Source of the DNA: Conoideocrella luteorostrata
Lineage: Eukaryota; Ascomycota; Sordariomycetes; Hypocreales; Clavicipitaceae
Length of the DNA: 64,000 bases
NCBI GenBank assembly: GCA_032433595.1
Contig: JASWJB010000104.1
Span: forward strand, 62,001 to 126,000
Direction: 5' to 3'
This document shows, piece after piece, positions 1 through 12,091 of the stretch. The stretch's first letter is position 1; each line of letters begins with the position of its first letter. The position numbers were made by a program, and so were the translations under genes. The notes beneath the pieces are model-generated. The model made no database searches. It was not told the origin of the DNA and was given only the letters and a program-made list of their open reading frames with translations.

Positions 1-454
1 TGGACGTAACATGCTCCATAGTTTGCATTGTTCATGCATGGCTCTATAATGTACGGTGTCTACCTACATCCCTGCGTTCAAATTCTGCTGCCGACGCTCT
101 GAGGGAAACTGGTTGGACTTGCGAGAGGGCTCGACTCGACCTCAGTCACCGCAAACTCCGACCGCGTTCCCGTGCATATTTTGCAGCGTTTTCATTTCAA
201 ATCCACACACTCAAGCCGGATGTGCAAACTAGGCAGGCAAATGAGCTGCATTATATGTTTTAGAAACGAGCCTTAGCGTGAATACGCAGAACGAAAACAT
301 GTTTGCGAAGTCGTGGAGTGTATTTTTTGTAACGCCTGGCACACTACAGGGAATCCAGGCTTGGTCTGGTCTTGTCTATACCGGCACGCTGTGCCTATGC
401 AATAATGCCATCCTCTATGCCCTGTAAAACTCCTCGTGCGTGGAAACCAGAGCA
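1..454. other. Intergenic, 3' flank of CSN3
   Basis: No open frame here resembles a protein. It is the 3' flank of the minus-strand CSN3 gene and presumably holds its 3' UTR and poly(A) site. Confidence 0.5.
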
Positions 455-2065
455 TCAAGCAAGTAGCGTGTCGTCATTCATCAGGTCCTCATCTTCTATC
501 TGGGAGTCAAATCCGATCCCAGCGTCTGCAACGCCCTTGTCTCCGCGCCGTTGCTCCCTCACAAGATGCTTTACATACTCCTTACTCCCGCTCAGTTGAT
601 CGTTCATCTGCCGGTATTGCTTTCCCAGGGTCTCGATGTTGTGATGCGACTGCGCAAGCTGCCTTGCAAACTCCATCTCGGATATCATGTCGCTGTCTTG
701 CCGAAATGACAAGTAAGTGCTGTTCTCGTGTTGCTCTATTTGACCGGCGAGCATCCCAGATTCAATCATCTGGCTGATCAAAGCTACAACCGCATCGTCA
801 TTCTCTAATGGCCTCCCGGTCTCCGCGCTCAGTGTCGACTCTCGAACATGAGTGATGTCGACGTGTTGGTATATTCCCCCTAGTCTGATGATTTGCCATT
901 TTTGGTAAGCAGCCAGGATCTCCGCCAGGAGAGTGACAGTTCCGTCTTCTTCCCAGGTCTGTGCGTTCTCCTCGATTTGTTCCTTGAGCTTCTCGGCTTC
1001 AGCCGTGCTGAAAAGTTCAGCCACAATGTTGTACGGCTTTGCTGTAGCTTTGTAGGTCGAATTGGCACTAGCTGATGTGTACGAAGGGGCCGTCGGGGCT
1101 TCGCCCGTGTCGAGAAGTCCCACCAGAACCCATCTCTTGTACGAGTCGAGCATGATCCTACTGGTGGTCCTATCCTTTAAAGGATGAGAAATGGCCTGCT
1201 CAAAGGCCGCCACGGCTTTGCCCCAATCCCTCCTAGACATGTATATCAGACCTCTGAGGTAGTTGTATTCCAAAACGGTTGTCGCATTAATCTTGTCTGT
1301 CAGGCCAGTTTGTGTCGTGACGAAGGAAGCTGGGGCTAGGGCTGGATCGCAGAGTACACTGTTTTCCTTGGAGCCGGGCCCATTGGGATAGAAGAGAATA
1401 TCTCGATCGATAACCGGCATAGCGGATTCGATGAAGTTAGATTGATACGCTAACTGGGCCAAACGCAGGTGCGTGGAAGTGAATGTTGAGCCGGTTGGGT
1501 CAATTCGGAGAATAGCTGTAGACAACAGTTTGACGGCTACTGATGGCTGAGGCGCGGTAAGTTTGCTAAACGCCAAAGACAGCAGTGCCACGAAGACTTA
1601 CCGGAAAGACTTGGCCGGTTGCAACCTGGTTCAAGAGGGAAAGCAGATGCTGACCGACATACCGGACCTGGACAGGATCGAACTTCAGAAGAAAGTCCAA
1701 CATGCCGTCAAGGAGTACTTGATGAGTGGCCGAGAGGGCAGCGTTCGTCGGTTCAGATATGATCTGGAGAATGAAGATAAAGCCGATCGAATGTACGGAG
1801 GGATCGATATGCTGAAACAGATGGAAAGTCAGCGAATGTCCTGCATGGCCACAAGATGGCGAGATGCGCAAGATTCGACATGCAGCGAAACTACCTTGAG
1901 TAGATGCTCTGGATGACTCAAAACGGCAGACCGGATCTCCGCTGCGCTGCCGTTCAGGGTGCCGATGTGCTGGGTAATCGACGTATCGTATGCCCTAATC
2001 GCGGCTTTGGAGGTCGGGTTGACGACGGGGTCTAATGCCGTCAAGGCATCAAGTGCTTCGTCCAT
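455..2065 (-). CDS. CSN3: COP9 signalosome subunit 3 (PCI domain)
   Basis: Subunit of the COP9 signalosome, the nuclear complex that removes Nedd8 from cullins and so controls SCF-type ubiquitin ligases. Three exons are read: 2065-1895, 1811-1602 and 1546-455, joined in phase 0, giving about 490 residues, normal for fungal CSN3. Introns are 83 and 55 nt; the second has a GTAAGT donor. The start is an ATG followed by MDEALDALTAL. The start of exon 2 (IDPSVHSIGFIF) aligns with the LDxxxHSLG segment of animal CSN3. The TPR-like middle contains the family pattern YNYLRGLIYMSRRDWGKAV followed by FEQAISHP and SYKRWVLV. The PCI winged helix lies at about residues 340-430 (KWQIIRLGGIYQHVDI, MIESGMLAGQIEQ), followed by an acidic tail. 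The frame is intact. Confidence 0.9.
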
Positions 2066-2821
2066 GGCTTTTGTTGTTCCGGGCAGCAGGAATACGGTGG
2101 CGAGGTATGTTGTTGACGATGTTGAGTGCTTGGCCAGCGTCGATGGCGGACTTGAAGTCCCACCGGTGGTCAGTTATCGTGGAGCGAGCTTCATACTAAG
2201 TCGCGCGTGCGCAACGTGGTCGGTGTATCGACCTGTGGAACACTGCAGCCAAACACTCTTAGAAATCGGCAGAGTTGTGTATTCGCCAATGCTGGCACCC
2301 GCCGCATAAAACCAAAACAATTTGAAAACAAAAAGTGGGTGGCCGTGGCAGTGATTTAGATGAGGCCGAAAGGCTGCAGAGAAGTGACTGCTTGCTGGCG
2401 TTTGGGTTGAGGATGGATGGATGGAGGGGTAGGGTAACTACTTCGTAGGTTGGTTGGTCATTGACTTGCAGGTCACAATGTGGGGTATGCACAGACTAAC
2501 TAGTTAATGCATTTTCATTCATGGCGATCTTGTTATCGAAGCTCCTCCCACACGCCAGTATCATGGTGTCCGCTTTGTGCCACTCAAGCCGTCATAATCA
2601 ATCTGTATTGTACTCTGACTAGAGACATGGGCCTAGAAAGAGAGGGAAGCAAGCAAAATATACCTTATGCGGCAGGAATTATATAGAACCCCGTCAGTCT
2701 AGCGCTACATCATAAGATTGCATCCTGCACAGAGAACACCTACATCTTGTGAAGCTTACCAAACAATCCTCCCATTCATCGAATAATCTACGTATTCCTG
2801 TAGTTGCTCCATTTGACTCCC
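2066..2821. other. Intergenic between CSN3 and CCCH gene
   Basis: Leader of CSN3 and 3' flank of the CCCH gene. A short open stretch on the minus strand near 2110-2190 reads DHRWDFKSAIDAGQALN. It has no start codon and I could not splice it to CSN3. No other gene is supported. Confidence 0.4.
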
Positions 2822-3605
2822 CTAGGCCTGTCTTCTAACCACCGGCCTCCATTCAAAGGGTACTAGTGGCCCCTGTCCTCGTGAACCGGAATCGCCTATA
2901 TACCAGCAATGTTAGCACGACCACAAAATTCTCTTTCTATAGGGCTGGCCACCTACCTGGCAAAACCTTTGAAGATGAACCTGCCGAGTCGGCAGGCCGC
3001 AAAGCCCGCGTCCCCATATAATCACAAACTGTTCTGGGCTCTAAAGGTTGTGTGCTTTGCGTTGATCTATGTTCGCCAGATTCGCCAGACAATTTCCGCC
3101 AATTTTCGGATCGAGCGCGAGCTTCAGAAGAACCCGTTGTCTGCTCGATCGTGTCCGTCAGTTTTTGTTTCCACCACGGCGGAAGCCCCCGATACAGTCC
3201 CAGCGATCTCTGTGTAGCTTCATCACTGGGCATCTCATGCTTGAACTTGCATCCCTGCTGTGTGAAGGCGCAGACACCATCATGTATCCATTTATCGCAG
3301 TAAATCTTTCCTCCTCCAGCCGAGCTTCGCGATGGAGCATAGCTAGAGTCCTGTGAGCAAGATTAGCCTAATTCCGATATTAGTCGTGTTTGAGGACCTA
3401 CTTGAAACGTGAAGAATTGGCCGGAAGCTGGTCTATCAGCGGACAGAACAGGCAAGATGATCATGCTGTCGGTTTGGGCCACTCGTTGGGGGATACCATG
3501 GATCGGAGAGAGCATATCTGCAGGGATGAGTCTTGTGTATTGGCCACCCCCCCGATCCAGATAGTAAGCACAAGGTTGGTCCATGGCGTTCGTGGCAGGG
3601 GTCAT
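2822..3605 (-). CDS. Small CCCH zinc-finger protein
   Basis: Fungal protein of unknown specific role carrying one CCCH zinc finger, a fold usually linked to RNA binding. Exons read: 3605-3402, 3350-2957 and 2895-2822, giving about 223 residues. The introns (51 and 61 nt) have GTAGGT donors, CTAAT/CTAAC branch sites and CAG/TAG acceptors, and the frame is kept across both. The finger is C-x8-C-x6-C-x3-H (YCDKWIHDGVC, then AFTQQGCKFKHEMP). It is preceded by a conserved YYLDRGGGQYTRLIPADM block and followed by GLYRGLPPWWKQK, the arrangement I recognise from hypothetical fungal CCCH proteins. The first in-frame ATG is at 3605, but the same frame is open without an ATG back to about 3690, so an upstream exon may be missing. 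The last exon (PLVPFEWRPVVRRQA) is supported only by splice signals and frame. Confidence 0.72.
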
Positions 3606-4194
3606 GAAGGGTCCAATTGATTGAGGAGACTGCTGGCGTCGAGGACCAAGCGAAGATGGCACCTGCCTCGGCGTAGAACATGACGCTGCTCGTGTCTAGA
3701 CATATGGCGGTAGCCTAACCAAAAGACTTATAAGGAGAACACGAAATGGACTATCATAGAGAAGTACTGCTGTGAATGAGAGGGGACCAGATATAATGAT
3801 GGCCGGAGACACGCTCTACGAGCAGTGAAGCACACGTATAAGCTTGAACGGAAGCGGTAACGACGTGTCACATGAAATTCTCCATCTGTGCAATCACGGC
3901 TTCTAGGAGACAAGATCTGCAAAGCCACCGAAATGCACTGGCTCGTTGTATCACGGATTTTGGTCAAGTGGACAAACAAGACCAGCAAGTGAATCACATT
4001 GCAACTAACAGTCCGGTAATATATTTTTATTGTTAGCTGTATTGACCTGCAACTTCTCATCTGTGATTCATAGCTAGATCCGCAAAGCATGATTTTGATA
4101 TGCCAACGTTACAAAGCAAATTAGTTTTGTCTATGTATGGCACTATCGCCAACTGAAAAGAATCTGAACCCGTCCGCTATTGTCGTCTGTGCTT
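3606..4194. other. Intergenic
   Basis: AT-richer stretch between the CCCH gene and the 3' end of the remodeller gene. A 120-codon open frame on the minus strand (3728-4090) has no protein-like composition. An additional 5' exon of the CCCH gene could lie here but I cannot place it. Confidence 0.4.
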
Positions 4195-7100
4195 TCATTG
4201 GATCCTGCTCATGGCGAGTAATCTGTGATGTAAAAATGCCAAACGCTGGGCCTTTTCGGCTGGGTCATAGTTTGTGGAATGTATAATAGCATCCATCTCG
4301 ACCCGTATCATTGATTCTGAAAATATGATTGAAGAAGTTTGTGGATATTGTGGTGAGTGCAAAGCAGGCGGATGCACTGCTTGTTGCCGCTGTACATGAA
4401 TTTCTTGTTGAACAGCAAAAGAAATAGCCGGTAAGCCAGCTGCAACGTTATTTTTTACAGGCTGCTGGTTGTGTCGGGGGTTGTGTTTGGGGTTGTGGCC
4501 GTTGGGGAGAGGATTCTGACCGGGCATGGGGGAGCTGGTAGATCCATGGCCGTACCTGTTAACGATGAGGTTGGGCAATTCATGAGTGGAGTTGGGGTGG
4601 GTGATGGGCTGAGAGGTGTGCGAGGAAACTGCGGAGTCTGTTTTTGTATACTTGTCTTTGATGAGCCGCTCTTGACCGGCGTTGTGTTTGCTGACTTTGG
4701 AGGCTGGTTGCAGCTCGGACCTTTGCTTTGTTTGGTATTGGGGGACTTGGGCGGGGAGACCTTGGATTTGACCCTGGATTTGACCTTGGAGTTCGTCTCC
4801 GTTGGAGACTGCTGGCCCGTTGCTTTCGATCGTGGTTTTCGCGATGGAGTTATCGATGTTTCTCGTCGACGGCCGGCCGTAATGGTCTTCTGCTGAATTC
4901 GTTTGTCAACTTTTGTGGCTGTCTTGACCTTCTTTCTTGGAGTTGCAGTTGTAGATTTTAGTTTGGTTGGAGAACTCTTTTTAGTTTTACCTTCTTGCAC
5001 AGCATCTTCATCAGATGATGAGGAATAATAAGCACCAGCAAAGTCATCTGAAGAGTCCGAGACATTAGCGGCGTCACCGTCTTGGAGATCGTCCGCTAAT
5101 ATATCGGGTTTGTAATTGTTCATCTGGAAGAAACACATTCATGTTAGTAAGAATTGAACCTTGCTGACAGTCTATCTAGGTGAGGCAGGAAAAAAAAACA
5201 TACGGTTCGGCGCCGTCCACCTCTCCCCAGTTTCTCTTGATTTGCGAGAGCCTGGCGTTCGGCTTCTGCCTCCCTCTCGGCGAGGATTTTGTCCCAAACA
5301 CTGGAGGAGATGGGCTCTGGAGCTTCATCTTCGGCTGCTGCCACCAAAACATCTTCCAGAGTAGCCTTCTCGTTAGCCCAGACTTTTGCGTATGAGAACT
5401 GTGTCTCTGCAGACCCTTCTTCATCAACTGCAGCCTGCTCAGACTGAGATCGGTCCAGTAGCTTGTCAACAGAGGGACCATCGTACTTGATGGCTCCTTT
5501 CTGATAGTCATCCGTGAATAGCGCTTGGGCACCGTGTTTCAAAATAGACTCCAAGTCATCACCTTCCAATTCGTCGTCGTCCATACTTTCTATGAGTGCA
5601 TGGTCAAGTGCCATCTTCTTCTTGCCAATCTGCATGATCCTCTCCTCTACAGTGTCCTTTGTCATCAGTTGGAAGCAAAGCACTTTGCGTTTCTGGCCAA
5701 TACGATGAGCTCGTGACAAAGCCTGAATATCTTGATGTGGGTTGAAGTCAGGGTCCAAAATTATTACCGTATCGGCTGTTGCCAAGTTGATCCCAACACC
5801 TCCAGCGCGAGTCGACAGCAGGAAGGCAAAGATGGGCGAGTCTGGCTCATTGAAAGCATCAATACGACGTTGTTTTTCCAAGCTTGATATGTTACCATCA
5901 AGTCGTCTATACTGGCAGCCAATTCCATTGAGAAAGTCCTCCATGATATCGAGCTGGTGGAGGAACTGACTGAACAGCAAAACCCGATGGCCTCTCTCTT
6001 TCAGTTTAGGAAGCATCACCTCGAGCAATAGCAGCTTTGCAGACGCTTCCACCAGATTGCGGTGCACAACAACCGGGTTGTCATGCTTTTCTTCGATAGC
6101 CTCGGAATACATGAAGGGATGGCAAAGACACTTCCGCAGCTGCACCAATATATTGTTCAAATTCCCACGTTCTTTTTTGTTCACCTTGCCGTTGGCAAAA
6201 ATAGCTTTAATCAGTTGAGGGTTCTTTGTCATGATGCTCTTGGACAGCTTTTCTTGAATGACAGTCATAGTGACTGGCAAGATGATTTGAGACATAGGGG
6301 GCAAGAACTTCAGCACACCAGCCTTGGTTCGTCTCAGAAAGTAGGGGCGAATCTTTTCATGAAGTTTGGGCAAGGTTTCCTTGTCCAGCACCTCGAATTG
6401 CTCGTCTAGTTTTCCCGCGTTTTGAGTATGATCTATAAATTGAATGAGATTGAAGAGCTCGCGTTTGTTATTCTGCAAAGGCGTCCCTGTCAATAATAGT
6501 CGAAACGGAATCTTCATGGCTCGTAAAGCATGGTACAGCAAGTTGCTGTCATTCTTGAGCCGCTGGCCTTCGTCAACAACCAATCCTGCCCAGCGCACAG
6601 AGCTGAAAAGTTCTCTGGTCCTAGGATCCTGGGTGGAATCGTAAGACATGATGACAACATGTGCAGTCATGTCACGAGTTCCCTGTGGAAACAACTCGTG
6701 CTTGTATGCAAGGTCTTGTGGCTCTTTGCCTCCATGATACGTGACCACGCGCAGATCTGGAGCCCACTGCTTGAACTCACGCCGCCAGTTGGGGCATGTT
6801 GCGTTTGGTACAGAAACGAGAAACGGCCAGCACTAATATCACATTAGCAATATAAATCAACGCATTCAAGGTTCCAAATGCCCTACCTGAGGGGTTTCCT
6901 GGACAAGGTAGGTGACAAGAGCAACGACTTGGACGGTTTTGCCAAGTCCCATCTCATCGGCCAGAATGACGCTTCGCCCACAATGAAAGTTGGAGACGAG
7001 CCAATTCAGTCCCTCCAATTGATAGCCCATGAGCTTGCCTCTCTTCAAGCCGGCTGGTTGAACTGGTATTCCCTCAAGCCGTGCGTCTTTGAATGCTTTG

Positions 7101-9793
7101 AGACGCTGGCTCATTTTGGTTTGAGAAGAATGCTGAAAGTATTTTCCACTCAAATAATCTCGGTAAGCAAGTTCGAATGCAGTGTACAAATCACCCGAGT
7201 CTTTTGGTGGAGGTATGTCCCATACTACATCATCATACCCAAGTCCTTGAAACTTTGCCAAGACTTTGGTGATGTGCGAGATGTTGCCTTCCTCCTCCTC
7301 CTTGGAGCGACCTCTCGTCGCCACAGGATCAAGCTTCACCCGTAGGATGATGTCTATGGTCAGATACTCCTCTGGGATGGCCTCTTTTTCGGTTACCCGG
7401 AATAAATCGACCACGCCAGCTCGCTTTGCGAAAGCGTGTCTCATCACACCTGCAGCGGCCCCGTACATCCACGCACCAGGCACCCAAGTGCAGTGGAAAT
7501 ATGACATGGTGTCCCACTTGATGAGGTATTCTTTGTCGTCATCGCTCAGCTGCATGAAGACAGCAGGTGTATTTGGAACGGCTGCTTTCGTTCGCCAAGC
7601 CACAATTCGATCTATTTTCTGCTGTGCCGAAGTGCATTCATTACATTGCCAGTCGATGGAGTAGTCCTTAAGTGCTCCAAGCGTCGGGTCTGGCGTCGAA
7701 CGTGGACTGCCAATCTGAGGTAAATGATCTTGGTGCCAGGCTCTGTGACAGTCGCAGCACCGAAAAAGCACGTTGTCAGCATTGTTGACAAGATCTCCTG
7801 ATACAGTAGTAACTGGGTCAATGCCGCCATTTTTCTCTCGCAGTTTCTCTTCTTGCCGCGCTGTTTGTCTCTTCGAAAACGGAGCACATGAACGGCCATT
7901 TGACGAGCATGCTTGACACATAGCACGTCGCGGGCCTAGATTGTCTTTCTTCTGATGACTTTCAATGCAAAATTGGCACTGTAATACGAAATCTGCTTCC
8001 CCTATTTTGGTGACTAGGTGCTCTCGCGCGCTTCGAGGACCAATGCAATGTTTATGGTACACGTAGCTACAGCCTTGACAGCACACAATCTGACTGCGAT
8101 CATTTGAACTGCGACATGTGTTGCATACATCCATGTGTACGGAGGCGAAACGAGACTTGGGAGGCAATGGCCGAAAATGCTCCTTGACGGCAACTACCCT
8201 CGGCGCAACCACAGGGCCGTCGTCGGCTCGATAAAAGGACTCCTCATCCATGTCCATATCGTCCTGCGTATAATGAATATTGCGTGTTGCTCGTGAAGAT
8301 CTTCGAGGCTGTTCGAACTCGATATCAGAGTCGTCCAAACTCTTTGGTGCTTTTGCAACGGCCCTCTGCGGTCGCAATAGACGAGAACGACGAGACCCCC
8401 GTTTTGCACCACGACCACGACCAGGTATGTCGGATATCACGGGCATAAATAAACCATCCTCGTCATCACCTACTTGCGATCTGGACCTGCTCTCTTTATT
8501 CGGTTCCTGGAGGGATGCCTCTGGAAATCTGGTCTGCCTCTTGCGAGAGCTCCGTCGAACAGGATTTAAGACTACGTCTGAGTCCTCGCTGTCACTAACA
8601 TTTGATGTCAACGTGGGCTTCGAAGCAAGACGACTTAGTGCTCTCCGTGTACGATCATGACGGCTTGTCACAGATTCTTCGGCCCCATCACCAACATCTA
8701 GGCCAATAAGGTCGGTGTCATCGGAGCTGCTTCCCCCCTCCCAATCGTCGTTTGGTTCATGTTTACGCTTTCGGCTCTCGCGTTCCGCGTCCATGAAGTA
8801 GACAGCTAGTGCTTGAGCGCCGTTCTCGAAGCCTCCGATCTCGTCCATGGTGATCTTCGTTGCAAAGTTAGTGAATGTAGGCAATGCGGTTTGAAAAGTG
8901 GGTTGCATTGGGAAGAAATAAGCATAGAAAGACGTAGAAACCGATAGAGTAAATTTGGCCTAACTAACAGCAGCTGTGCAGGTGTAAACACTGTCAAAAC
9001 AGAACAAAAAGAGTGAGGGAGAAGGGCGGGTTTCTGAAGAATCACATTTGCTTAAATGCAAGAACAATAAGTTGTGGCGCCGAAAGTGAGCCGTTTGTGA
9101 GCCGTGAAGATGAATGACACAGATGGCTTCAAACAAGGTGTGATTTCACTAAACACGTAACACAAGTGATTTGATGCACGCAAGTCTGTGTCACATACCA
9201 TGTGCTGTTTTCCATCGGTAAACTCCACCGTTAATCGCCCATGTTTCCCGGAGCTCGTAAGAGCAAGAACTCTTTCCACGACGTCGCTCTTAGTCTCTTC
9301 ATACTGCTCTCGGATTTCAACCGGCAGGGAAGGTATTGATATCTCAATATTTGGCCTATGATCTGTCACATCAAATGTATCTTGATCGGACCCGGTAGCC
9401 AAGGATTGGCTTGAACTGTAAGAAGGAGCTTCATTGCTTGGGCTGGTTTGATTGGGATGATTTGTCACAGAGTTTGATAAAATAGTCGGCCGTGAAGTAA
9501 CTTCCACATCTTTTGCACCTGCTAGCAGTTTTTCTTCAGCAGGCGTGTCCTCAACACCCTCCATCGGCTTGTATTTTGTTAATTCATCAACAGGAGTTGA
9601 TACTGCGTGAGTGCCGGGCTTACAGGTGGTAGTCTGGATGGTTGATACGGAGGCTTCTCTGGCTGATCTGTGTCCAAAATGATCGTAGAATGATCCGGAT
9701 ATGAGAACATCAGCCTTTACTGTTTCCGTTGCTGCGCAATTCGCGTTTGCAGTTAACCCACGGAGTACTTGGTGAACATTGAAATCTGTCTAG
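4195..9793 (-). CDS. PHD-finger SNF2/CHD-family chromatin remodeller (Mi-2/Mit1-like)
   Basis: ATP-dependent nucleosome remodeller of the fungal Mi-2/Mit1 type, expected in nuclear silencing complexes (SHREC-like in fission yeast; role here inferred). Exons read: about 9793-9199, 8854-6887, 6832-5204, 5123-4991 and 4892-4195, roughly 1,670 residues. Order: acidic/Ser-rich N-terminus; small beta segment (GRLTVEFTDGKQHM); NLS-like RRSSRKRQTR; extended double PHD (CNTCRSSNDRSQIVCCQGC, then CxxC and HQDHLP near 7,700); chromo-like region (EYLIKWDTMSYFHCTWVPG); SNF2 ATPase with ADEMGLGKT (motif I), VVDEGQRLKND (DEGQ motif II), LLLTGTPLQNN (III), and motifs V/VI STRAGGVGINLA and ALSRAHRIGQ; low-complexity basic tail ending LAFLHHRLLAMSRIQ. 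The 5' end is incomplete: the first exon is open to 9793 without a start ATG (an internal ATG is at 9564). The 344-nt first intron and the 98-nt last intron (weak GTAAAA donor) are tentative. Confidence 0.85.
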
Positions 9794-10059
9794 ACAAATC
9801 TTGAAGTGGACGCGATTGTACTCCGAAGTATAGCGCGTCAACAAGTGCCTGCACAATGGACCCGGTAAGGACTACGGAGCACTCCATACTTCGTACTACC
9901 TAAGTAGATACTTCACCGCCTGCAATTATCCCTGTACAAGGCGGCAGAAAATAAAAAGCCTGCCAGAATTCAATTAAGTGGACAGTCAGAGCCTAAAGAC
10001 TATTGGCATCTCCCTTTCCCTGGTTATTGCAACGGGCCAGCTAAGCCGTGCGACATGCT

Positions 10060-11733
10060 ATGATCAGCGCAAAACAGGCTCTTCGAGGCTCCCGCTTTGC
10101 GCTACGGTGCTCATCGAAAAGCAATGCAACCGCTACCGCACCCGGCACCGTGCGACTCGCGAGCCTTTCAGCAATCCACAGAGGGCTGAGGCGGTCCGAG
10201 AGAGCTCAACATGGAGAGCCACGTTCCTGGGAATCCAGATTCGCTGGACGACGAAGTGATGATGGGTTCAGCAGAACGAATAAGGCGTTGGATGGCGCTG
10301 CATCCGCACGCCAGCAGCAAAAGCTTCGTAAGAAGTTAGACCGCAAGGCATCGGAGGTCGAGGACGAGGATGATACCTGCAGACAGACCAGACGAAAGCG
10401 ATTCCTCGACCCTGAGTTCTCTTTTGGGAAGCGGAGCTTGGTTTATCAGTTGAAGCATGGCTCGTTGAAAGACACGGCCGCCTCGCTCAAGTTGCAAGAA
10501 CCCGTTCGGCCAAGAAGTTTCGCCCATCGGGATGATGATCGACGAAGAAGCAATCGAGGTAGACAAGATGAACGCCCACGGTCACGACAGTTTACAACCA
10601 GGGATGATCATCAACAAAGAAGAGGCAGCCGAGACAGACATGAGGAAAGCCGCCTGCAACCACGCAGAGATCAAGACGACGACTTCATAGATGATTCACC
10701 ATCACAGCCAAAGAAGCGGGGTGTGATGCCAATGATCATCACGTACACGACAGCCGCCTCTCAGTTTCTATATGGCAAGTCTGTCGTGAAGGCAGCACTC
10801 GAACAACGAAGACGACAGATATACAAGCTTTACGTATACCGCGGGGAGAACAGGAGAGACTCTAGAGACAACGATATGATGATTCACCTGGCTAGATCCC
10901 AGGGGGTTCCGGTCACGATTGTGCCCCATTCAGATCAGCGATTAATGGACAAAATGAGCATGGGACGTCCACACAATGGTTTCGTTCTTGAGACATCACC
11001 TCTTCCCCAAATACCTGTCAAATCACTTGCCCAGTTGGAGGAGTCGCCGTCAAGGCTTGGATTCCATATTGATCTTGATCACCAAACCGTAGAACAAAAG
11101 GCCATCAACGGGGAAACCACATTTGTGTCCAAGGCGAGAAATTCTGCTTCAAAACCTTTTGTGCTCCTTCTCCACGAGATTCTTGATCCAGGCAACCTAG
11201 GCGCCTTACTCCGGACGGCGAGTTACATGGGCATTGATGCTGTTGCTATCACCAGCCGCAACTCGTCCACTCTGACGCCTGTGGTTCTCAAATCTGCAGC
11301 TGGGGCTGCCGAAGAAGTCACCATTTTTACGGTTGACTCACCTGTTAAATTTCTTGAAGATTCCAGGGCCTCAGGGTGGAAGATATACGCCGCTGTGCCC
11401 CCCCCAGAGAAGAAGCTAGTTAAGATGCATGGCGATAAATTCATCTCTGTAGAGGATATCGAGCAAACGGCCCCTCTGGATCAAGATCCATGTATATTGG
11501 TGTTGGGTAATGAAGGTCATGGTCTGCCCAGGACAGTCAAGGTCGCGGCAGACTTTGAACTCTCTGTGCCTAAATTTGTTCAGGGCAGCTCGGTGGACAG
11601 TTTGAACGTCAGTGTTGCGGCTGGGCTGCTCTGCCACTCGTTTATGAAAGGCTCGGCAATGAAAAAGAGCGAGCAAGGACAAGAGGCCAACGCAAAGAAA
11701 CCACCAACAGAACCAGGCGAGAGTTTCTTCTGA
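10060..11733 (+). CDS. MRM1: Mitochondrial large-rRNA 2'-O-ribose methyltransferase (SpoU/TrmH family)
   Basis: Likely orthologue of yeast MRM1/PET56, which methylates the 2'-OH of a conserved guanosine in the peptidyl-transferase region of mitochondrial large rRNA. Single exon, 557 residues from the ATG at 10060. The first about 40 residues are rich in Arg, Ser and Ala and lack acids, fitting a mitochondrial presequence. A long charged, Arg/Asp-rich linker follows. The SpoU substrate-binding region starts near LYGKSVVKAALEQRRR. Three SpoU motifs are visible in the last third: DPGNLGALLRTASYMGIDA (conserved Asn and Arg), CILVLGNEGHGL, and SVDSLNVSVAAGLLCHSF (SAM-knot). It lies head-to-head with the remodeller gene, about 270 bp apart. 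The linker is longer than in yeast, as in other filamentous fungi. Confidence 0.88.
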   Translation: MISAKQALRGSRFALRCSSKSNATATAPGTVRLASLSAIHRGLRRSERAQHGEPRSWESRFAGRRSDDGFSRTNKALDGAASARQQQKLRKKLDRKASEVEDEDDTCRQTRRKRFLDPEFSFGKRSLVYQLKHGSLKDTAASLKLQEPVRPRSFAHRDDDRRRSNRGRQDERPRSRQFTTRDDHQQRRGSRDRHEESRLQPRRDQDDDFIDDSPSQPKKRGVMPMIITYTTAASQFLYGKSVVKAALEQRRRQIYKLYVYRGENRRDSRDNDMMIHLARSQGVPVTIVPHSDQRLMDKMSMGRPHNGFVLETSPLPQIPVKSLAQLEESPSRLGFHIDLDHQTVEQKAINGETTFVSKARNSASKPFVLLLHEILDPGNLGALLRTASYMGIDAVAITSRNSSTLTPVVLKSAAGAAEEVTIFTVDSPVKFLEDSRASGWKIYAAVPPPEKKLVKMHGDKFISVEDIEQTAPLDQDPCILVLGNEGHGLPRTVKVAADFELSVPKFVQGSSVDSLNVSVAAGLLCHSFMKGSAMKKSEQGQEANAKKPPTEPGESFF

Positions 11734-12091
11734 CGGGCTGTCTGCATCACTCAAAACATGTAAAACATTGTAATATACTGTATGCATCCCATACAGAGCC
11801 GATTTGTGATAGAATATGCATCATTTCAGAGGAAGTTTGACCTGAGCTGTATGTAAAGTGTAGTTCCTTGAATACAACCAAAATTTAACGTCCTGACCAT
11901 CGTGTACTGGGTTCGGAGAAGTAGCTTCAGGGATAGTAAACACCAGAATACACCATACCACTCAAAGGAGCGGGCGGATAGATACAGTGTCTTGTTGCGA
12001 CTTTCATTGCGCGTCCATGTATTGGAACTTCAACTTCAGCAAATACATCCATTCATCCCATCGCCAGGTACACCCCACTAGATCACCACTA
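11734..12091. other. Convergent intergenic region
   Basis: 3' flanks of the convergent methyltransferase (plus) and membrane glycoprotein (minus) genes. No open frame of interest. Confidence 0.5.

Noticed and set aside
3728..4090. Minus-strand 120-codon frame upstream of the CCCH gene
   Set aside because: Cys/Ser/Leu-rich chance composition and no splice link to the CCCH gene that keeps frame.
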